Assembly (NCBI GenBank): GCA_024195265.1
Contig: JAJLRJ010000004.1
Coordinates: forward strand, 43,832,568 to 43,896,567
Length of the DNA stretch: 64,000 nucleotides
Direction: 5' to 3'
DNA from: Dendrophyllia cribrosa
Taxonomy: Eukaryota; Cnidaria; Anthozoa; Scleractinia; Dendrophylliidae
The translations under genes and the position numbers were made by a program. A model generated the notes under the pieces. The model was not told where the DNA came from. It ran no database searches and worked only from the letters and a program-made list of their open reading frames with translations. Below are positions 24,277 through 37,539 of the stretch, in pieces; within the stretch, counting starts at the first letter, position 1, and the number at the start of each line of letters is the position of its first letter.

Positions 24277-24478
24277 TTAACCCTTTAAGCCCTAAGAGCG
24301 ATCAGTATCAAATTTCTCAATAATATATATCAATGCCTTATCAATCAAAAAGGTCATGAGAATTAAGGACATGATCACACAAGATGAATTCTCTTGATAT
24401 CTAAACAATTTCTCCCCAATACTTCTAGAGGAAATGTATAGAGAATTTAAATTCTGATGTAAGGGCTTAAAGGGTTAA
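24277..24478. mobile_element. TTAA-flanked MITE (~200 bp)
   Basis: TTAACCCTTTAAGCCCTAA at the left and its near complement at the right share the TTAACCCTTT start with the 87 bp-unit family, but the inside differs. Confidence 0.75.
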
Positions 24479-25450
24479 TGGTTGAGAAGTGGCTAAAATT
24501 CTAACAACTGAGGCAGTTGGGTACCTTCCCACTTCCAAGATCATTAACTACTGATTCGTTTCGACAAAATAGCTGGAGTCTTTCCGATCCGCATATTGTA
24601 TCATTTTCAAAATACATGAAGCAAGAGAATGCTGCTGGAAATCGAATCTCTGAAGGAAAGCTAAGGAAGTTTGGCAGGCGCTTTACATTTTGCTTCAAAG
24701 CAGCTTCTTTCCTACTGATGGTAATACATGGGAGAAGACCCAAAATCGCTTACAAGGATGTTTTCGTTTTGATAATGTTGATCTAGCAATAGCTGATTTA
24801 CATTTAACCGCTCTTAACCCTTTCAGAGATAGGGGTAAATGTAAAAGTTCAAAACTGAAAATATCCGGGCTGGCCCGCCTAAATTTTAAATTATATGAAT
24901 GGTAACAGAATAAAAAGTTAGAACAACCATAGTGCATTTCGATCATAACAAACAGTATTACTGACATGGAAGTATTGCTCAAAAGCTTTATTCGTGGGTT
25001 GATTCTGTCGCAATAAATCTAGATTATTCTTCGCTCCCCTCGCCTCTCCATTTTCTCGAGGGATGTGAATATTTAATTTGACCACAATAGACAAAAAAAC
25101 ACAGAGTGTCAAAATGAGTTTCACTTCCGATGGAATCGTTTAATCAGCTACATACATCATTTAACTCCAGGGGTTACTCAAGGACTAGGCGAATTGGCCA
25201 TTTTAGAGAATATTATCCGGTTATTTGTCCGAAACTTCTCTTAATATCTTTCAAATGTATATGAATATTTGTTTTGTATCTTCCGCTTTTGTTTTGGTTG
25301 AAAATGGAGCTGTATACAACTGAGTGTAAGTTCGTTTGACTAAAAACCGAAAACAGAATCAACCTAAGATTGCGAGTGGACGCGCGCGGCCGGTAAGTAT
25401 AGAATAGCCATTCCAAGCGCCTTCTGATTTTTTACGTATCTTGAACGTAC

Positions 25451-25826
25451 GTTCGCGTCACGAGTTTGTTAATGGAACACGTTTTAAATGAATGTAAGCA
25501 TGGTGACAGTGCAAAAAAGCATCTCGCTCAGGGAATTCTAAACTTCTTCTTACTGAATGAAAAAAAGAGGATAGTAAAAAGACAATCCCTTATGTTTTTT
25601 GTCACTAAACATATCTACCGGGCCTTTCGGTTTAATGTTTTTAGTTATAAATAAGTTAAAACAGCACTATGTTTTTGAGGGTATATTGTTCAATTCAACT
25701 TGCTGTTGGCATGGGATGTATTAAAAGCCAATTACCGTAAACGTTACCTTAGTAAACAGCTAAAAATCCCTTTAACATAGTGCCTCCGGAAAGCAGCTGC
25801 TCTTATATACGACACAAAGTGATCAT
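25451..25826. repeat. Dispersed duplicate, copy A (376 bp)
   Basis: Direct copy of 29989-30369. Both run from GTTCGCGTCACGAGTTTG to GACACAAAGTGATCAT with scattered substitutions and small indels. No terminal inverted repeats or clear target duplication were seen. Copy A lies 0.9 kb upstream of the gene 2 start codon. A short frame is shared by both copies ([20 protein letters not shown]) but breaks soon after. Confidence 0.8.
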
Positions 25827-25944
25827 TTACTACATGTATGAATGCCGATTGAGACTATGTCTATAGTCAATTTTTAGATATACATATATTACTTTATTTT
25901 GGAAAACTATATTAAAAAAATGTACAATATAATACTTATATATG

Positions 25945-26075
25945 TTGTGGTGCAATTTTATCCTTGGTGCAAATTTTATTTTCCTTTGTTTAAAACTCAT
26001 TATCATACATTACCAGACGTTACCATACCCTAAAACAAAGAAAAAGAAAATTTGCACCAAGGACAAAATTGCACC

Positions 26076-26079
<4 letters not shown>
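25945..26079. repeat. Inverted repeat (~135 bp) beside (TA)n
   Basis: Arms 25945-25991 and 26033-26079 are near-perfect complements (TTGTGGTGCAATTTTATCCT and its mate). This is a probable small MITE upstream of gene 2. Confidence 0.7.
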
Positions 26080-26080
<1 letters not shown>

Positions 26081-26125
<45 letters not shown>

Positions 26126-26253
26126 ACAACATATATATATATATATAAACAGAGAAACAATATAAAAAGTGTTTCACGCAGTCGTAGGAGTGCTCGATGC
26201 AAATACATGCAGAGCGAAATACAATTTTAGTCTCTAGAAATTTTCTATCTAAA

Positions 26254-26294
<41 letters not shown>

Positions 26295-26296
26295 CA
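26081..26296. repeat. (TA)n microsatellites
   Basis: TA runs at about 26081-26147 and 26258-26296. They account for the repetitive Tyr-Ile frames here. They lie 0.4-0.6 kb upstream of the gene 2 start codon. Confidence 0.95.
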
Positions 26297-26691
26297 TATG
26301 AATATATAGTTTCTTGATCAATTGCAAAATTATCATTGCTTTAGTGTGATTTATTCGTTCTTTCTCAATTCAAGAAGTAGGACATTTCCAGCTTTTTTGT
26401 TAACAACAATATTAATGAATCTCGCTAAATGAAAGTTTCAACTTTCGGAGCTTTATTGACGTAAATAAAACTTTCAAGCATGAGATTTTTTTTTCAAGAT
26501 ACAGAGGGTGTCTTGAACTAAAATGTCAAATTGTTTCTGTGGCTTAAAATAAAAATATGTATTTTTCATCATCAACTTTTTTCTCAGGTGTGAATACAAA
26601 CTAGCGGCTTTTAAACTGAAGGACAATCAAGCTGGCAGTTTGATCGTTTCCTCCACAAAAACTCATTACTGACATTCACAGTGCAAAGACG

Positions 26692-29600
26692 ATGTGGTTT
26701 TTTCAACTCATTACGCTGGCGTTTTTCTTTCTCAAAGGACGTTCTTCAAGGCAAGGTGGGCCAAGAAATTTAAACAACTTAGCCGCCATTATTTATATTC
26801 TTTATCAATAAACAAATGGTTCATCTTGGGACCACACTGCAGTACCTGTAAAGCGCCCTGTAGATGAAAAAAATACCACATTTAATTTTGCAAAACGTTT
26901 CTGGCGCACATTATTTTTATCTCTGCGTTTTGTGTATGTATTAACTATAACAAGAAGAATTTTCCTACATGCATAAAATATGTTATTAGGTACAATTCAT
27001 CCTCTGGATATACGTGTTTAGTCTCAGCTCTATTGCAGTTGTTTAAATGGTGGGCAGCAACGGGAAGACAAACTGCGAGCGGAAAAAAGCCGTCAGCGTT
27101 TGCAATGTGTATGTTTGGTTTATTTTTTTCTCCGCGCCGCTCACGTTTTTTTTCGCTGTTCCACATTATACAACTGAACGCCTACAAATTACCCCTCTAT
27201 AGTAAACCATCTTTGGACAAAATGTTTTGGGACACTAACTATTCACTGAATATTCACTAAATATTCACTGAATATTCGGTTTAAACATTTCTTAGTCGTT
27301 AAATTTTCTTACTTTTCTACAAACTTGATTTATCAATCTCTCTAAAGAATTGTGGTAAAACGAAATAAACTCTTTCCCTCATGTCAGTGATGAGTGTATA
27401 GCTAATATGGATGCTGTCTGAATGTTTGCAGCAGGCAATGTTTCAGTTGTAAAGATTGAAGATGACGAAGAGCGTTTGATCAAGCACTTGTTTACAAACT
27501 ACAACCCTCGGCTTCGCCCAGTGCTAAAAAAATCAGACGTAGTCACAGTCACGTTTGGAATTTCTCTTCATCAAATCATAGACGTAGTAAGACTTTCAAT
27601 TAGTATTTTATTTCTCCAATGATTAACAAGTTTACAAAAATGAGTAATTAACCCTTTCACTCCCAGAGTCAATTATGAAGACATGTCTGTAGTTCTAACT
27701 TTTGAGTCTGTGGATGAAATCCTATGATGTGACCATTCAAATGAAACCTCTTCAGCAGTACTTTTGCATGGTACCATTTGTTCTAACTTTTGAGTCTGTG
27801 GATGAAATCCTATGGTGTGACCATTCAAATGAAACCTCTTCAGCAGTACTTTTGCATGGTACCATTTGTTCTAACTTTTGAGTCTGTTGATGAAATCCTA
27901 TGGTGTGACCATTCAAATGAAACCTCTTCAGCAGTACTTTTGCATGGTACCATTTGTTCTAACTTTTGAGTCTGTGGATGAAATCCTATGGTGTGACCAT
28001 TCAAATGAAACCTCTTCTGCAGTACTTTTGCATGGTACCATTTGTTCTAACTTTTGAGTCTGTGGATGTAATCTTATAGTGTGACCATTCAAATGAAACC
28101 TCTTCAGCAGTACTTTGCATGGTACCATTTGTTCTAGTTTTTGAGTCTGTGGATGTAATCCTATGGTGTGACCATTCAAATGAAACCTCTTCAGCAGTAC
28201 TTTTGCATGGTACCATTTGTTCTAACTTTTGAGTCTGTGGATGAAATCCTATGGTGTGACCATTAAAATGAAACCTCTTCAGCAGTACTTTTACATGGTA
28301 CCATTTGTTCTAACTTTTGAGTCTGTGGATGAAATCCTATGGTGTGACCATTCAAATGAAACCTCTTCTGCAGTACTTTTGCATGGTACCATTTGTTCTA
28401 ACTTTTGAGTCTGTGGATGTAATCTTATGGTGTGACCATTCAAATGAAACCTCTTCAGCAGTACTTTGCATGGTACCATTTGTTCTAACTTTTGAGTCTG
28501 TGGATGTAATCCTATGGTGTGACCATTCAAATGAAACCTCTTCAGCAGTACTTTTGCATGGTACCATTTGTTCTAATTTTTGAGTCTGTTGACTAAATCC
28601 TATGGTGTGACCATTCAAATGAAACCTCTTCAGCAGTACTTTTGCATGGTACCATTTGTTCTAACTTTTGAGTCTGTTGACTAAATCCTATGGTGTGACC
28701 ATTCAAATGAAACCTCTTCAGCAGTACTTTTGCATGGTACCATTTGTTTTTCAATATTTTACAGAATGAAATTTGGGATCTTTCTTGAATTTTGATGTTT
28801 GGCACTCTTGGGAGTGTAAGGGTTAAGAAATAAAGAGAAAAAGGGTAAAAAATAGTTAAACTAATACCTTGCCCTCATAGTTGGAAAATATAAAGGATAT
28901 TTTATTAAGTGGATATAAAGAAGAACATGCTAATAACATACAATAAACAAATAAACTTATACACACACACACACACACATATGAAAGCAATATGTTTATT
29001 AAGTACTACGAGTAGATAAAGCAACTATACCAATCTAGCATTTGTTTAGTATTGGGATATGTAATATGTCTGAAAAGAGATTTCTTAAATAGTTTTTTAG
29101 TAGGCTTAGAACGGATGGAAAGGGGAAGATCGTTCCAAAAATATATATAGTAAGGCTTTCAGTCTTAATACAGTGAACTGTATAGTGGACTTTTTCTGTC
29201 GGTCGATAATGCATAACGTGTAGAGTTATGTTGTTGTTTCCTGGGTGGTAGTCTCATTCATTCTTGAATTTATTCGTTAGGATGAAAAGAACCAACTACT
29301 GCAAACCAGCCTATGGGTTCGACAGGTAAGAAGTTAACATATATTTTGTGTTATATTTGAGCCAATAAACACGTGCCTTCCAATTCCCGTCTTCTTCTTC
29401 TCTTTCTTCATCTCCTCCTCCTCCTTGTCCTTCTCGTCCTTCTTCTATTTCTTCTTCTTCGACCATTTATTGCTTGAATAGCCTAGCATAGTTGCTCTAT
29501 ATTTGGTTAGAGCATATTGAACCAATTTTTTAATCAAAAAGGGTGCTGTCTACATTGGTGAACGTCAATTTTCGCCGTTATTTCTCGGACTCCGAAACAG

Positions 29601-32600
29601 AGGAAGCTTACAACGAGCCAATGGAAGAAGTACTCGTTTCTTATGGCACATTCGCAGGCAAAATATGTGCCTTTTCTATCGTATTAAGTGTAATTAATTT
29701 TTCTCCTCGTTTTAGGTATGGAATAATCCTTTCCTTACATGGAATGAAACAGAGTTTGGAGGAATTAAATCCATTAATGTTAAGGCATCTGAGGTCTGGA
29801 CACCTGATATCTACTTATATAACAAGTAAGTTATCAGATTATCGTGCTTCACTAAAATATTAATAATTCTTATTTCATTCAATGAAGTCTTGGAAAGAAT
29901 TTGTACCTTTTCAAGCAATTTACTGAAAGCCTGGGTTGAAATAGTGTATCCGGAAAATATGGTTGATCGACAATATCTTCCGTCAACCGTTCGCGTCACG
30001 AGTTTGTTAATGGAACACGTTTTAAATGGATGTCAGTATGGTGACAGCGCGAAAAAGCACCTCGCTCAGGGAATTCTGAACTTCTTACTGAATGAAAAAA
30101 GGGGATAGTAAAAAGACATTCCCTTATGTTTTTGTCACTGAACATATCTACCGGACCTCTCGGTTCAATTTTTTTAGTTGCAAATACGTTGGAACAGCAC
30201 TTGTCGAAACGGTACGGAATAAAGGGTTTATTGTTCAATTCAACTTGCTGTTGGCATGGGGTATTAAAAGCCAATTACCGTAAACTTTACCTTAGTAAAC
30301 AGCTAAAAAACCCTTTAACATAGCGCTTCCGGGAAGCAGCTGCTCTTATATACGACACAAAGTGATCATCAACTTGTCAGCCGTCAAATGGATCAGATTT
30401 TAAAGGTGCAATGTCACGGGGAGTTTGCTTTGTTCGGTCAAACCTGTACTAAATATTTGACAAAGTATCCTTGTTCTTACAAAAAATGCTCTAAAAGCAC
30501 CGAGAAGAAAACATCAAATGTTTCCACCAAGAGAGAAGAAACCATGGTGACATTTAACCCTTTCACTTGTCAGAGTCAATTATGGAGATATGTTTTGTAG
30601 TTCTAACTTTTATTTGAGTCTGTTGACGAAATCCTATGGTGTGACCATTCAAATGAAACCTCTTCAGCAGTACTTTTGCGTGGTATCGTTTGTTTTTCAA
30701 TATTTTACAAAACGAAATTTGGGATTTTTTCTTGAATTTTGATCTTTCGCACTATTGGGAGTTAAAAGGGTTAAGCGATTTCTCCACGATGCAAGGGAAG
30801 AACTTGAACAAATTGGCCATAAAAAATATAGGTTACATTGCCCCTTTAACCTAAGCAAATAAGAGATTTTATCGTCAACTGTGAACGTTTGGTTCTGGCT
30901 CTGATATCGCATCACAGGATAAAGTACTGGGACCACCCTTCCCTAAGCATGCCTTTCAGTGTGGATTGTGAGATGCTTCTAAAAGACGTCTCAGGTCAGA
31001 TGCGTGAGGTGCCACCGTTCACGAATTTAAATCCTGCAGATTCCAACATGCGGAAGGACCAACATGTATTTCTGGGTGGTTGATTCTCTTTCCACACCGG
31101 TTATACTGACATCACCGGCCGGGGTGCAGTTGGATGTCACCAATGGCCTTTGTTGCTCCCACTAGCGATGACAGTAGTTGCCCCTCTTGACTCTAGGTAT
31201 TGGGACACTTCAGCATTACTGATGGCCTTGATGTTCTCGCCATGTCCTGTAACCTATTGAAGCAACCAGTAGGGGATACCCAGGGAACTGCTCCAGGGTG
31301 TCCCTACGTTCTTTGATACACTGAATTATACGCTTGAGTCTTATTTTAATATCCTCGCGACGTTGAAGTTTCTAATGTAGTTGATTACTCTCTGTTGTCG
31401 AGGTTCTGACGTATTCTTGAGTAGCTTGAAGTTTGTACATTCGCTGAAGATTCATAAAAACCCCGGGAGTAGTAGAGTATGGCCTCTCCAGTTGTTTTGG
31501 AAGTTGTCCAGTTTGAAACAGGACTCGGTCCATGTTCGCAAACTGGGTGGATGTCCGTCATCAAAATTAGACTTCGTTAAAGCTGTGCACCGATTGAGAC
31601 AGAGGATAGTTAGTTAGATGTTGGAGCAATGAGTTTTGATACTCCTACTTTCTTCTTTTTTTTTTTCCAGTGCGAACAACGAACGTGAAGGAGGCATGGA
31701 CCAGTTCAGTACGCTGATTGTTATCAACTCCTCTGGTTGGAGCAAGTGGCTCGCGCCGGCCATTTTAATCAGCTCGTGTAAGATGGATGTTAAATATTTC
31801 CCTTTTGATACGCAGGTAAAGTTCCTCTCTTGTATCATGTTAAATTCACAGATCGATGGTTATAATGTCAGTGGGTGAATAAGAAAATACTGTAGAAGAA
31901 CTTTTATTTAAATGTACGTGCTCACTTAAGGATTTCATCCGCATGTGTAGACGCAAAAGTTAGAATTACCTCATAATAAAACATAATATACAGTGCCACA
32001 GTAAAATACTGCTCGATAGTTTTCATTGGGACTTTCCGATTCATACACTCCTGTAATAAACAGGGACGCAGGAAAGCACTGCTTGAAGAGACGCAAACTT
32101 ATAAAGTTAGATAAAGACAACAAGACTAGAAGTTTGGTTTTCTTGGTAAAATGATTAAACATCTTTATTTACTGAATGTTAACAGTCTTGCGATTTGAAG
32201 TTCGGCTCCTGGACGTACGATGCGTTTCGTGTGAACATAGTCATGGAAGCAGCATTTGCAGACACCAAAAAGTTCGTGAGCAACGGCGAATGGGAACTTA
32301 TTGCTTTCCCAGCAAAAAGGAATGAAATTTTCTACGTGTGCTGTCCAGAACCTTACCCGGATGTGACCTTCACTCTGCAGATACAAAGATTGGCTCTGTT
32401 TTATTACATCAATCTCATCATTCCATGCGTTCTTATCACAGGTAAGATTTAGTTCACATTTCCTGCCAAGTAGGAGTTTGTGATCCGCTTGGCTAAAAGA
32501 GTTTCTAAACTAGCCATATACCAATAAAAAAAATGGTACTTTAGTTTGAAGAACTTTTTAAGTAAAATGTCACCTTAAAGAAGTTGTTGTATTTTTTAGA

Positions 32601-34903
32601 AGAAGTTGTTTAACCATGCGTTATCAACGTAAGAGGATTTAAGGCATGACAAAAACCGTTTTTGCAGTCAATTCCTGTAACGTTAACTACTTTAAAGGGT
32701 AACGGAAAGTGGTGGGCTAACATCCAGAAGGGCTTACAACCAGAATAAATGGGCTACATGTCAAAATCATTAATGCCTACAATAGGTATGTTGTTGTTAA
32801 ATAAAACTTGTTGTTGTTGTTGTTGTTGGTATGTCCAACAATAAGCGTCTCGGTTACGAGGCTGCCCACTTAATACCATCTGTTACTTTGTTGATTTCAG
32901 TGTTGACAGTGACAGCCTTTTACCTCCCCCCTGAGTCCGGTGAACGCATCACACTGGTGATAACAAACCTGCTGGCGATGACGGTGTTCATGTTGCTTGT
33001 TGCAGATATCATGCCATCAACCTCGGAAGTTATACCAGCCATCTCTATTTACTTTAGTGGTACAATCTTTGAGGTATGTTAGCCAACTTCCATATTGGGA
33101 AAAAATACTTGCTCTGATTGGGTAAATAATTATTGGCTTTGTACTAGTTGCTGGTCAAAAACACGCTTCATGTTGCAGGTCATGCAATTGAACTTTCATA
33201 TTCTCCCAATCTCAGTTTCTTATAGAGAATAAAAGAAATACAGTGAAGTTAAAAATCAGTTATTCCTCTCTTGTTTGTTCATCTTTTTTTATTCATTTTT
33301 TCTACAACCCATATACTGAATTCTACGCGTATTTTGATTGGTCGTTACTTATGGTTGTTTCATCGTCCAATGATGGTCAACAGTTTTGAAAATGTGGACG
33401 AGGTTATTCCGAATATAAGGAAAGTGAAGCATCTAAAAAAATGTTTAATTGAAGCTGTTGACAATCAAGATAAAGACGAAACCGAAGCGTCAAGTAGTTT
33501 TTTGTCGTGGAAAATACCGAAATTAGAAACAAATAAACACGAACAGTCATAAACACAGTGTTACGAGGCTCAATTTCTTCCCTGTTATTGGACACAATCG
33601 TGGTACACAATCGGACGTTGGGTATCAGTGAATATCCTGCGTCCAGTTTTGGTTTTGCAGAAGCCAATGAATGCGAAAATCCTAGTGGCAAATGCGGTGC
33701 CAGGAAACACCAAAAACGCCATAAAATATGCTGTTAGCGTCGATAAAGTGCGTTTGGAAAAATTTCTCAGGCGTTTAAAAAAATATATAAAACCCTTTTT
33801 TGGCTTTCTGGTATGCCTGCTGTTGGATGGAATATTGTCCTCAAAATTTTGACTCGCTTCTTGGCCAACTGGTCATTTTTTGGACTCTCGGCCGCGGGAA
33901 TTAACCACTGGTATCCCATAACCGCCAGAAGGAGTTTGTTTACTAAATACATATCCATTAACACACCCATTTATTGGTTTGGTTATCAATGTTTGTTGTT
34001 GTTATTCGTTTTCCTTCAGCGGTTTGAAAATTGTCCATTCGAAATCTACAACTGAAATGCTGCGTTTATTTTTCAAGCAATAAGATATTGCTTCTCATTG
34101 ATAATACCATATAAGTATAAGGGTATTAGTTAATTGCTTAATAACAAAGATGTAACTCTCATTCTCAGGTTGCGTTAGCTCTATTGGCCACTTGCTTCAT
34201 ACTCAGATGTCACTTTCACGACCCCGCTACATCGGACATGCCCATCTGGGTCCGACATGTCGTGTTCAAATGGATGGCACCGATCCTGCGATTTAAAATT
34301 CCAAACAAACGAAAATCGTCAGTTCTAAACATTGCCCACCAGGATGCTGTTGTATCTACAGCAAACGAGTGTACCCCTAACAATAAAACTAACGCAGGCA
34401 ATGTTTCAAGACACAGAACATCATCGCTTGATGCAGTTTTCCCTCGTTGTAATGGATTGAATCCATCCCTAGTGAGACAGCTTTCTCATTCAAATCTCGT
34501 TAATGGAAACTACAAGTCAGGTCCGACTATTCTGCGCCAAGGAGACTTGGAGTCTAATCCAAGACTGACCGTCACTCAAGCTGAGGACTGGTGCATAGCA
34601 TCGAGTATTGCGAGCCTTTGCAGCAATGAAGACCGTGACCAGCGGCACAACTCCGAGTCATGCGCAGGTGATGAACCCAAAATTAACAAAGGTACGCACA
34701 TGGTGGAATTGTTAAAAATGCAGGAAACGTTATTACAACATGTACAGATTCTGTCCAACGTCGTGGCCGAGAACGAACAATTGCAAGCGAAGAAGTACGA
34801 GTGGAATATGGTAGCTTCCATCTTTGACCAGGCTTTCCGAATTGTCTTTTTACTTATGTTTTTCTTATCAACCTTGACAATATTCTATTTCTCCAGGAGT
34901 TAG
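26692..34903 (+). CDS. Nicotinic acetylcholine receptor-like subunit, alpha type (gene 2)
   Basis: Eight exons: 26692-26755, 27432-27586, 29281-29325, 29716-29825, 31671-31815, 32186-32441, 32901-33073, 34169-34903, giving 560 aa in frame with GT/AG introns. Seen: a leader starting [13 protein letters not shown], loop D Trp in LWVRQ, a glycosylation site in WNETEF, loop [10 protein letters not shown], Cys-loop [15 protein letters not shown], loop B GSWTYDAF, loop [14 protein letters not shown]2 after GERIT with Leu 9' and Asp 20', a ~165-residue cytoplasmic loop, and TM4 ending IFYFSRS. Exon 2 could instead start at 27447 (second AG), which would drop five residues. An AATAAA at 35712-35717 is a possible poly(A) signal. 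The gene points away from gene 1 and towards gene 3. It is probably a cation channel of the nicotinic class; its ligand is unproven. Confidence 0.9.
27648..28826. mobile_element. TTAA MITE expanded to 12 internal ~87 bp units
   Basis: The ends TTAACCCTTTCACTCCCAGA and GGGAGTGTAAGGGTTAA are inverted repeats with TTAA at both borders. The inside is 12 tandem units, each with TTCTAACTTTTGAGTCTGT, GGTGTGACCATTCAAATGAA and GCATGGTACCATTTG. It fills most of gene 2 intron 2. Long frames here exist only because the unit is about 3n long. Confidence 0.9.
29385..29462. repeat. CTT/CTC-rich pyrimidine tract
   Basis: Imperfect CTT and CCT triplets in gene 2 intron 3, about 60 bp after exon 3 and well before the exon 4 acceptor. 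Confidence 0.75.
29989..30369. repeat. Dispersed duplicate, copy B (381 bp)
   Basis: Second copy of 25451-25826, same strand, in gene 2 intron 4. Relative to copy A it carries an extra ~20 bp (TCGAAACGGTACGG region) and several small indels. Confidence 0.8.
30404..30845. mobile_element. TTAA-flanked MITE with a second MITE inserted in it
   Basis: The ends AGGTGCAATGTCACGGGG and (complement) AGGGGCAATGTAACC are bordered by TTAA at 30400-30403 and 30846-30849. A one-unit copy of the 87 bp-unit MITE (30554-30774, own TTAA borders, TTAACCCTTTCACTTG ... AAAAGGGTTAA) sits inside. Located in gene 2 intron 4. Confidence 0.75.
30850..31670. other. Rest of gene 2 intron 4: nothing recognised
   Basis: Fragments of open frame on either strand between about 30900 and 31610 have no family motif and are interrupted. 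A decayed retroelement is possible but unsupported. The exon 5 acceptor follows a strong T-tract. Confidence 0.4.
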
Positions 34904-37539
34904 AAAGGAAGACTTGTATTTTATCACATGCATAGTACAAACCGCAAATCATAGATTAAAACGCTGTTCAATACGGGGCAAGAGCGAATTCCCCACTTCA
35001 GAAACTATGAAAATTACCATAATATTCTTTAAACTAGTGCAGGTTTGGGTGGTGCTTGATGTAAGCCTGATTTTTCTAATTTCTTTTGTTTCCAGCACGA
35101 ACTGCACGTGCTATGCTTCAACTTCTTGGCAATTTGCATACGGTGCACATTTGTATGCGAACACACAATGCTACGTCCTAGCGTTCCTACATACACCTAA
35201 TTCAAAAAAGGTTGCTTTGGTCATTGGTAATTGGGCATTGGGAAGCTATTGTTTGGTGGTCACTCAAGCGAAGCATTGCATTGTGTTCCGTATGCTAAAT
35301 GCCAATTCCCAATTACCAATGACCAACTGCTAAAGCAACCTTTATTGAATTAGGTGTATACTCTGAATTCCATTGTGCCATTCTAACAAAGGAGACTTGA
35401 ATAATTACACCCCAGTGAGGCTGAGCCTGCACATAAAAGATTATTATGTTATTTTTCGGAGTGGCCTGTACAAGGTGCTTATTTAGCAAATTTAAGCAAA
35501 AGTGGAATAATTAGGGGAAAATGCAAAATTCTCTGTTGGATTTCGGCTAGTTTTAAATTTGTTGTCTGTTTACGCAACGGGTAATCTTTTTCTCTGACTC
35601 AGTTATCAGCGGGTACTGGGTTTTAACTTCGATGTGCACTTGTGTTACTAAACATGTATGTCAGATCTACGTCAAGTGGAGATGTAATTGCAAAAAATCA
35701 CAATCAACATCAATAAAAATATCTGTGTGTCAGTGGGGGAGGGCGGCTGTACTTAGGCTAAAATAAGGTGCACGCGCATGCGTTTTTAAAATAAGCATTT
35801 TAAACTGAGCACAAAAAAATTAATGTTTTTTTGCTGCGTAGCACTCATATTGAATGACAATATTGAAATTTAGTTAAGATTGAGTGCTGAAAAATTGTTA
35901 CAAAGACAGTCAGACGTTTCGGGAATAACCCCTTCATCAGTGTTTGTGTTCCCGGCTCACGTAAGAACACAAACATCTTCAGGGCCGTAGCTAGTATGGG
36001 CCGAACCGAGGCACTTGCCTCTGTAAAAATTAAATTTTGAATACATGCTAGTACAAGCATTAGATCTCTCTTGTAAGAGGCTTTGCATAAAAAAAAATTA
36101 AAAAAGTTTTTTTTTTCTGATATTGCCTCAAGTTGGTAAGACTTTTCGTCTGGCTATGGCGGCCTGACCTTATAGCTATAATGATACTGATTGGAGGAAT
36201 CGCTTGTCCCGAAATTGAAAACTAGAGGTACAAAAGATGCCAGAAAAGTTGTACTCTTTATTTGTAACGTTGATTTTTTAAGCTTTACGAAAAAGCTAAA
36301 CTCGCACCCAAAAGTAACCTACCAAATTAGTTTTTGATAAAATTTCTGCTTATACCGTACCTGCGGCCTAGTAAACTGACATTCACAAATTTACATTTTC
36401 AATATTTTAAAGTGTTTAAAGCTCATTGCTTAGGTCGCTTAGTATGCACCGGATGGTGGATTTTGAAGCTTCGTGAGTTAAGAATATTTTCACTAATTCT
36501 AAGCAAGTAACGTTCTATCCACACACTTTACAATCCGATTGGCAAAAGCCATCTATTGATCGATAGATTGTGATCATTGGCTTGTGGTTTGACCCCTTAA
36601 CTGCCGACTTATAGCCGAAGTAAAACAAATCTTCCAGCGATATTTGTATAAAAAAATGCATTTTGCTGTTTATTATTAGAGCTGTTATTCGAGGATAAAG
36701 CTCGTCATATAACAATAGACTTATTTCCTTTGGGTTCGCTATTCTTATAACCAATCAATTGCAAATTAGTTAGATACTAGAAAAGTCGTCTTCACGACAT
36801 TTTTCGAGTTTTTAGCAAAAGAAAATTAGTTTAACAGTCTCGAAGATCACTAGGTTTTTTCACAGCAGTAATGTAAAAAATGTATTCCTTCTTCGACTTT
36901 GAGTAACCCAAACAATAATAAAAGTATACGTAGTTCATGAAAGAGACCGGTGGTTTTGTACAAATAACACTTCCAGCACAAAATGAATGGCTTTCGATGC
37001 TTTGGCATGCTATTATACTTAACTTAACATATTCTTGGGTGAATGTAAAATGTAAAATTAACATATATTGTATTAAATCATGCATTGTTAATTTTTTTAT
37101 AATGACAAAAGTAACCGATGTTAATTGTTTAGAATTCATTTTTTATCAAAAGATCAAATTTTAAAAGCAAAATGTCAGAAAATTAACTACTGTATACAGG
37201 AAAAATACGCGTCGCTTTACAATAACTGAATTGTTTTATGACGAGGCGGCTAACAGTTACGAAAAACTATGCAAGCAACTGAGATGAGCTGGGTCCCTTT
37301 ATCATCACAAACCCTTTAAGTCAATAAAGTATTCCTGCCATTTTTCGTACCATTCAACACGTTCATAATTAAATGTCATACTTTCTACTCAAAGCATAAT
37401 TCTTCTTATCGTCAATATTGACTTGGATAATTTGGAGGTACATCAAGACAATATCCCTTTCTTTCTTCTCAGCACCTGTCTGCACAACAAGACATTGACA
37501 AAGTAAAGAGAAATGAAATGTCAATCTCTCTTAAGCGTG
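34904..37539. other. Tail-to-tail spacer of genes 2 and 3
   Basis: Holds the 3' ends of both genes. Apart from the palindrome at 35192-35358, I see no gene. Short frames at 36515-36754 and 36831-37139 (minus) lack recognisable motifs. Local AT richness is high. Confidence 0.5.
35192..35358. mobile_element. Palindromic MITE (~167 bp)
   Basis: TACACCTAATTCAA at the left and its exact complement at the right. The arms continue through GGTTGCTTT and TCATTGGTAATTGGG words. TA borders are present. Confidence 0.8.

Noticed and set aside
26010..26336. Tyr-Ile repeat proteins
   Set aside because: Translation of (TA)n tracts.
27928..28805. Overlapping frames of 70-88 aa on both strands with repeated SFEWSH / MVPCK words
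   Set aside because: They are translations of the ~87 bp tandem unit. The length is a multiple of three in most units, so frames stay open by arithmetic. The same applies at 12372-12834 and 23074-23268.
33271..34055. Three plus-strand frames in gene 2 intron 7 that could be a broken protein
   Set aside because: They are in different frames with no recognisable domain. Exons 7 and 8 join correctly without them. A decayed mobile element is possible, but nothing supports a name.
34914..35333. 139-aa plus frame after gene 2
   Set aside because: Its C-terminal half is the palindromic MITE at 35192-35358. The rest has no motif, and it follows the gene 2 stop codon.
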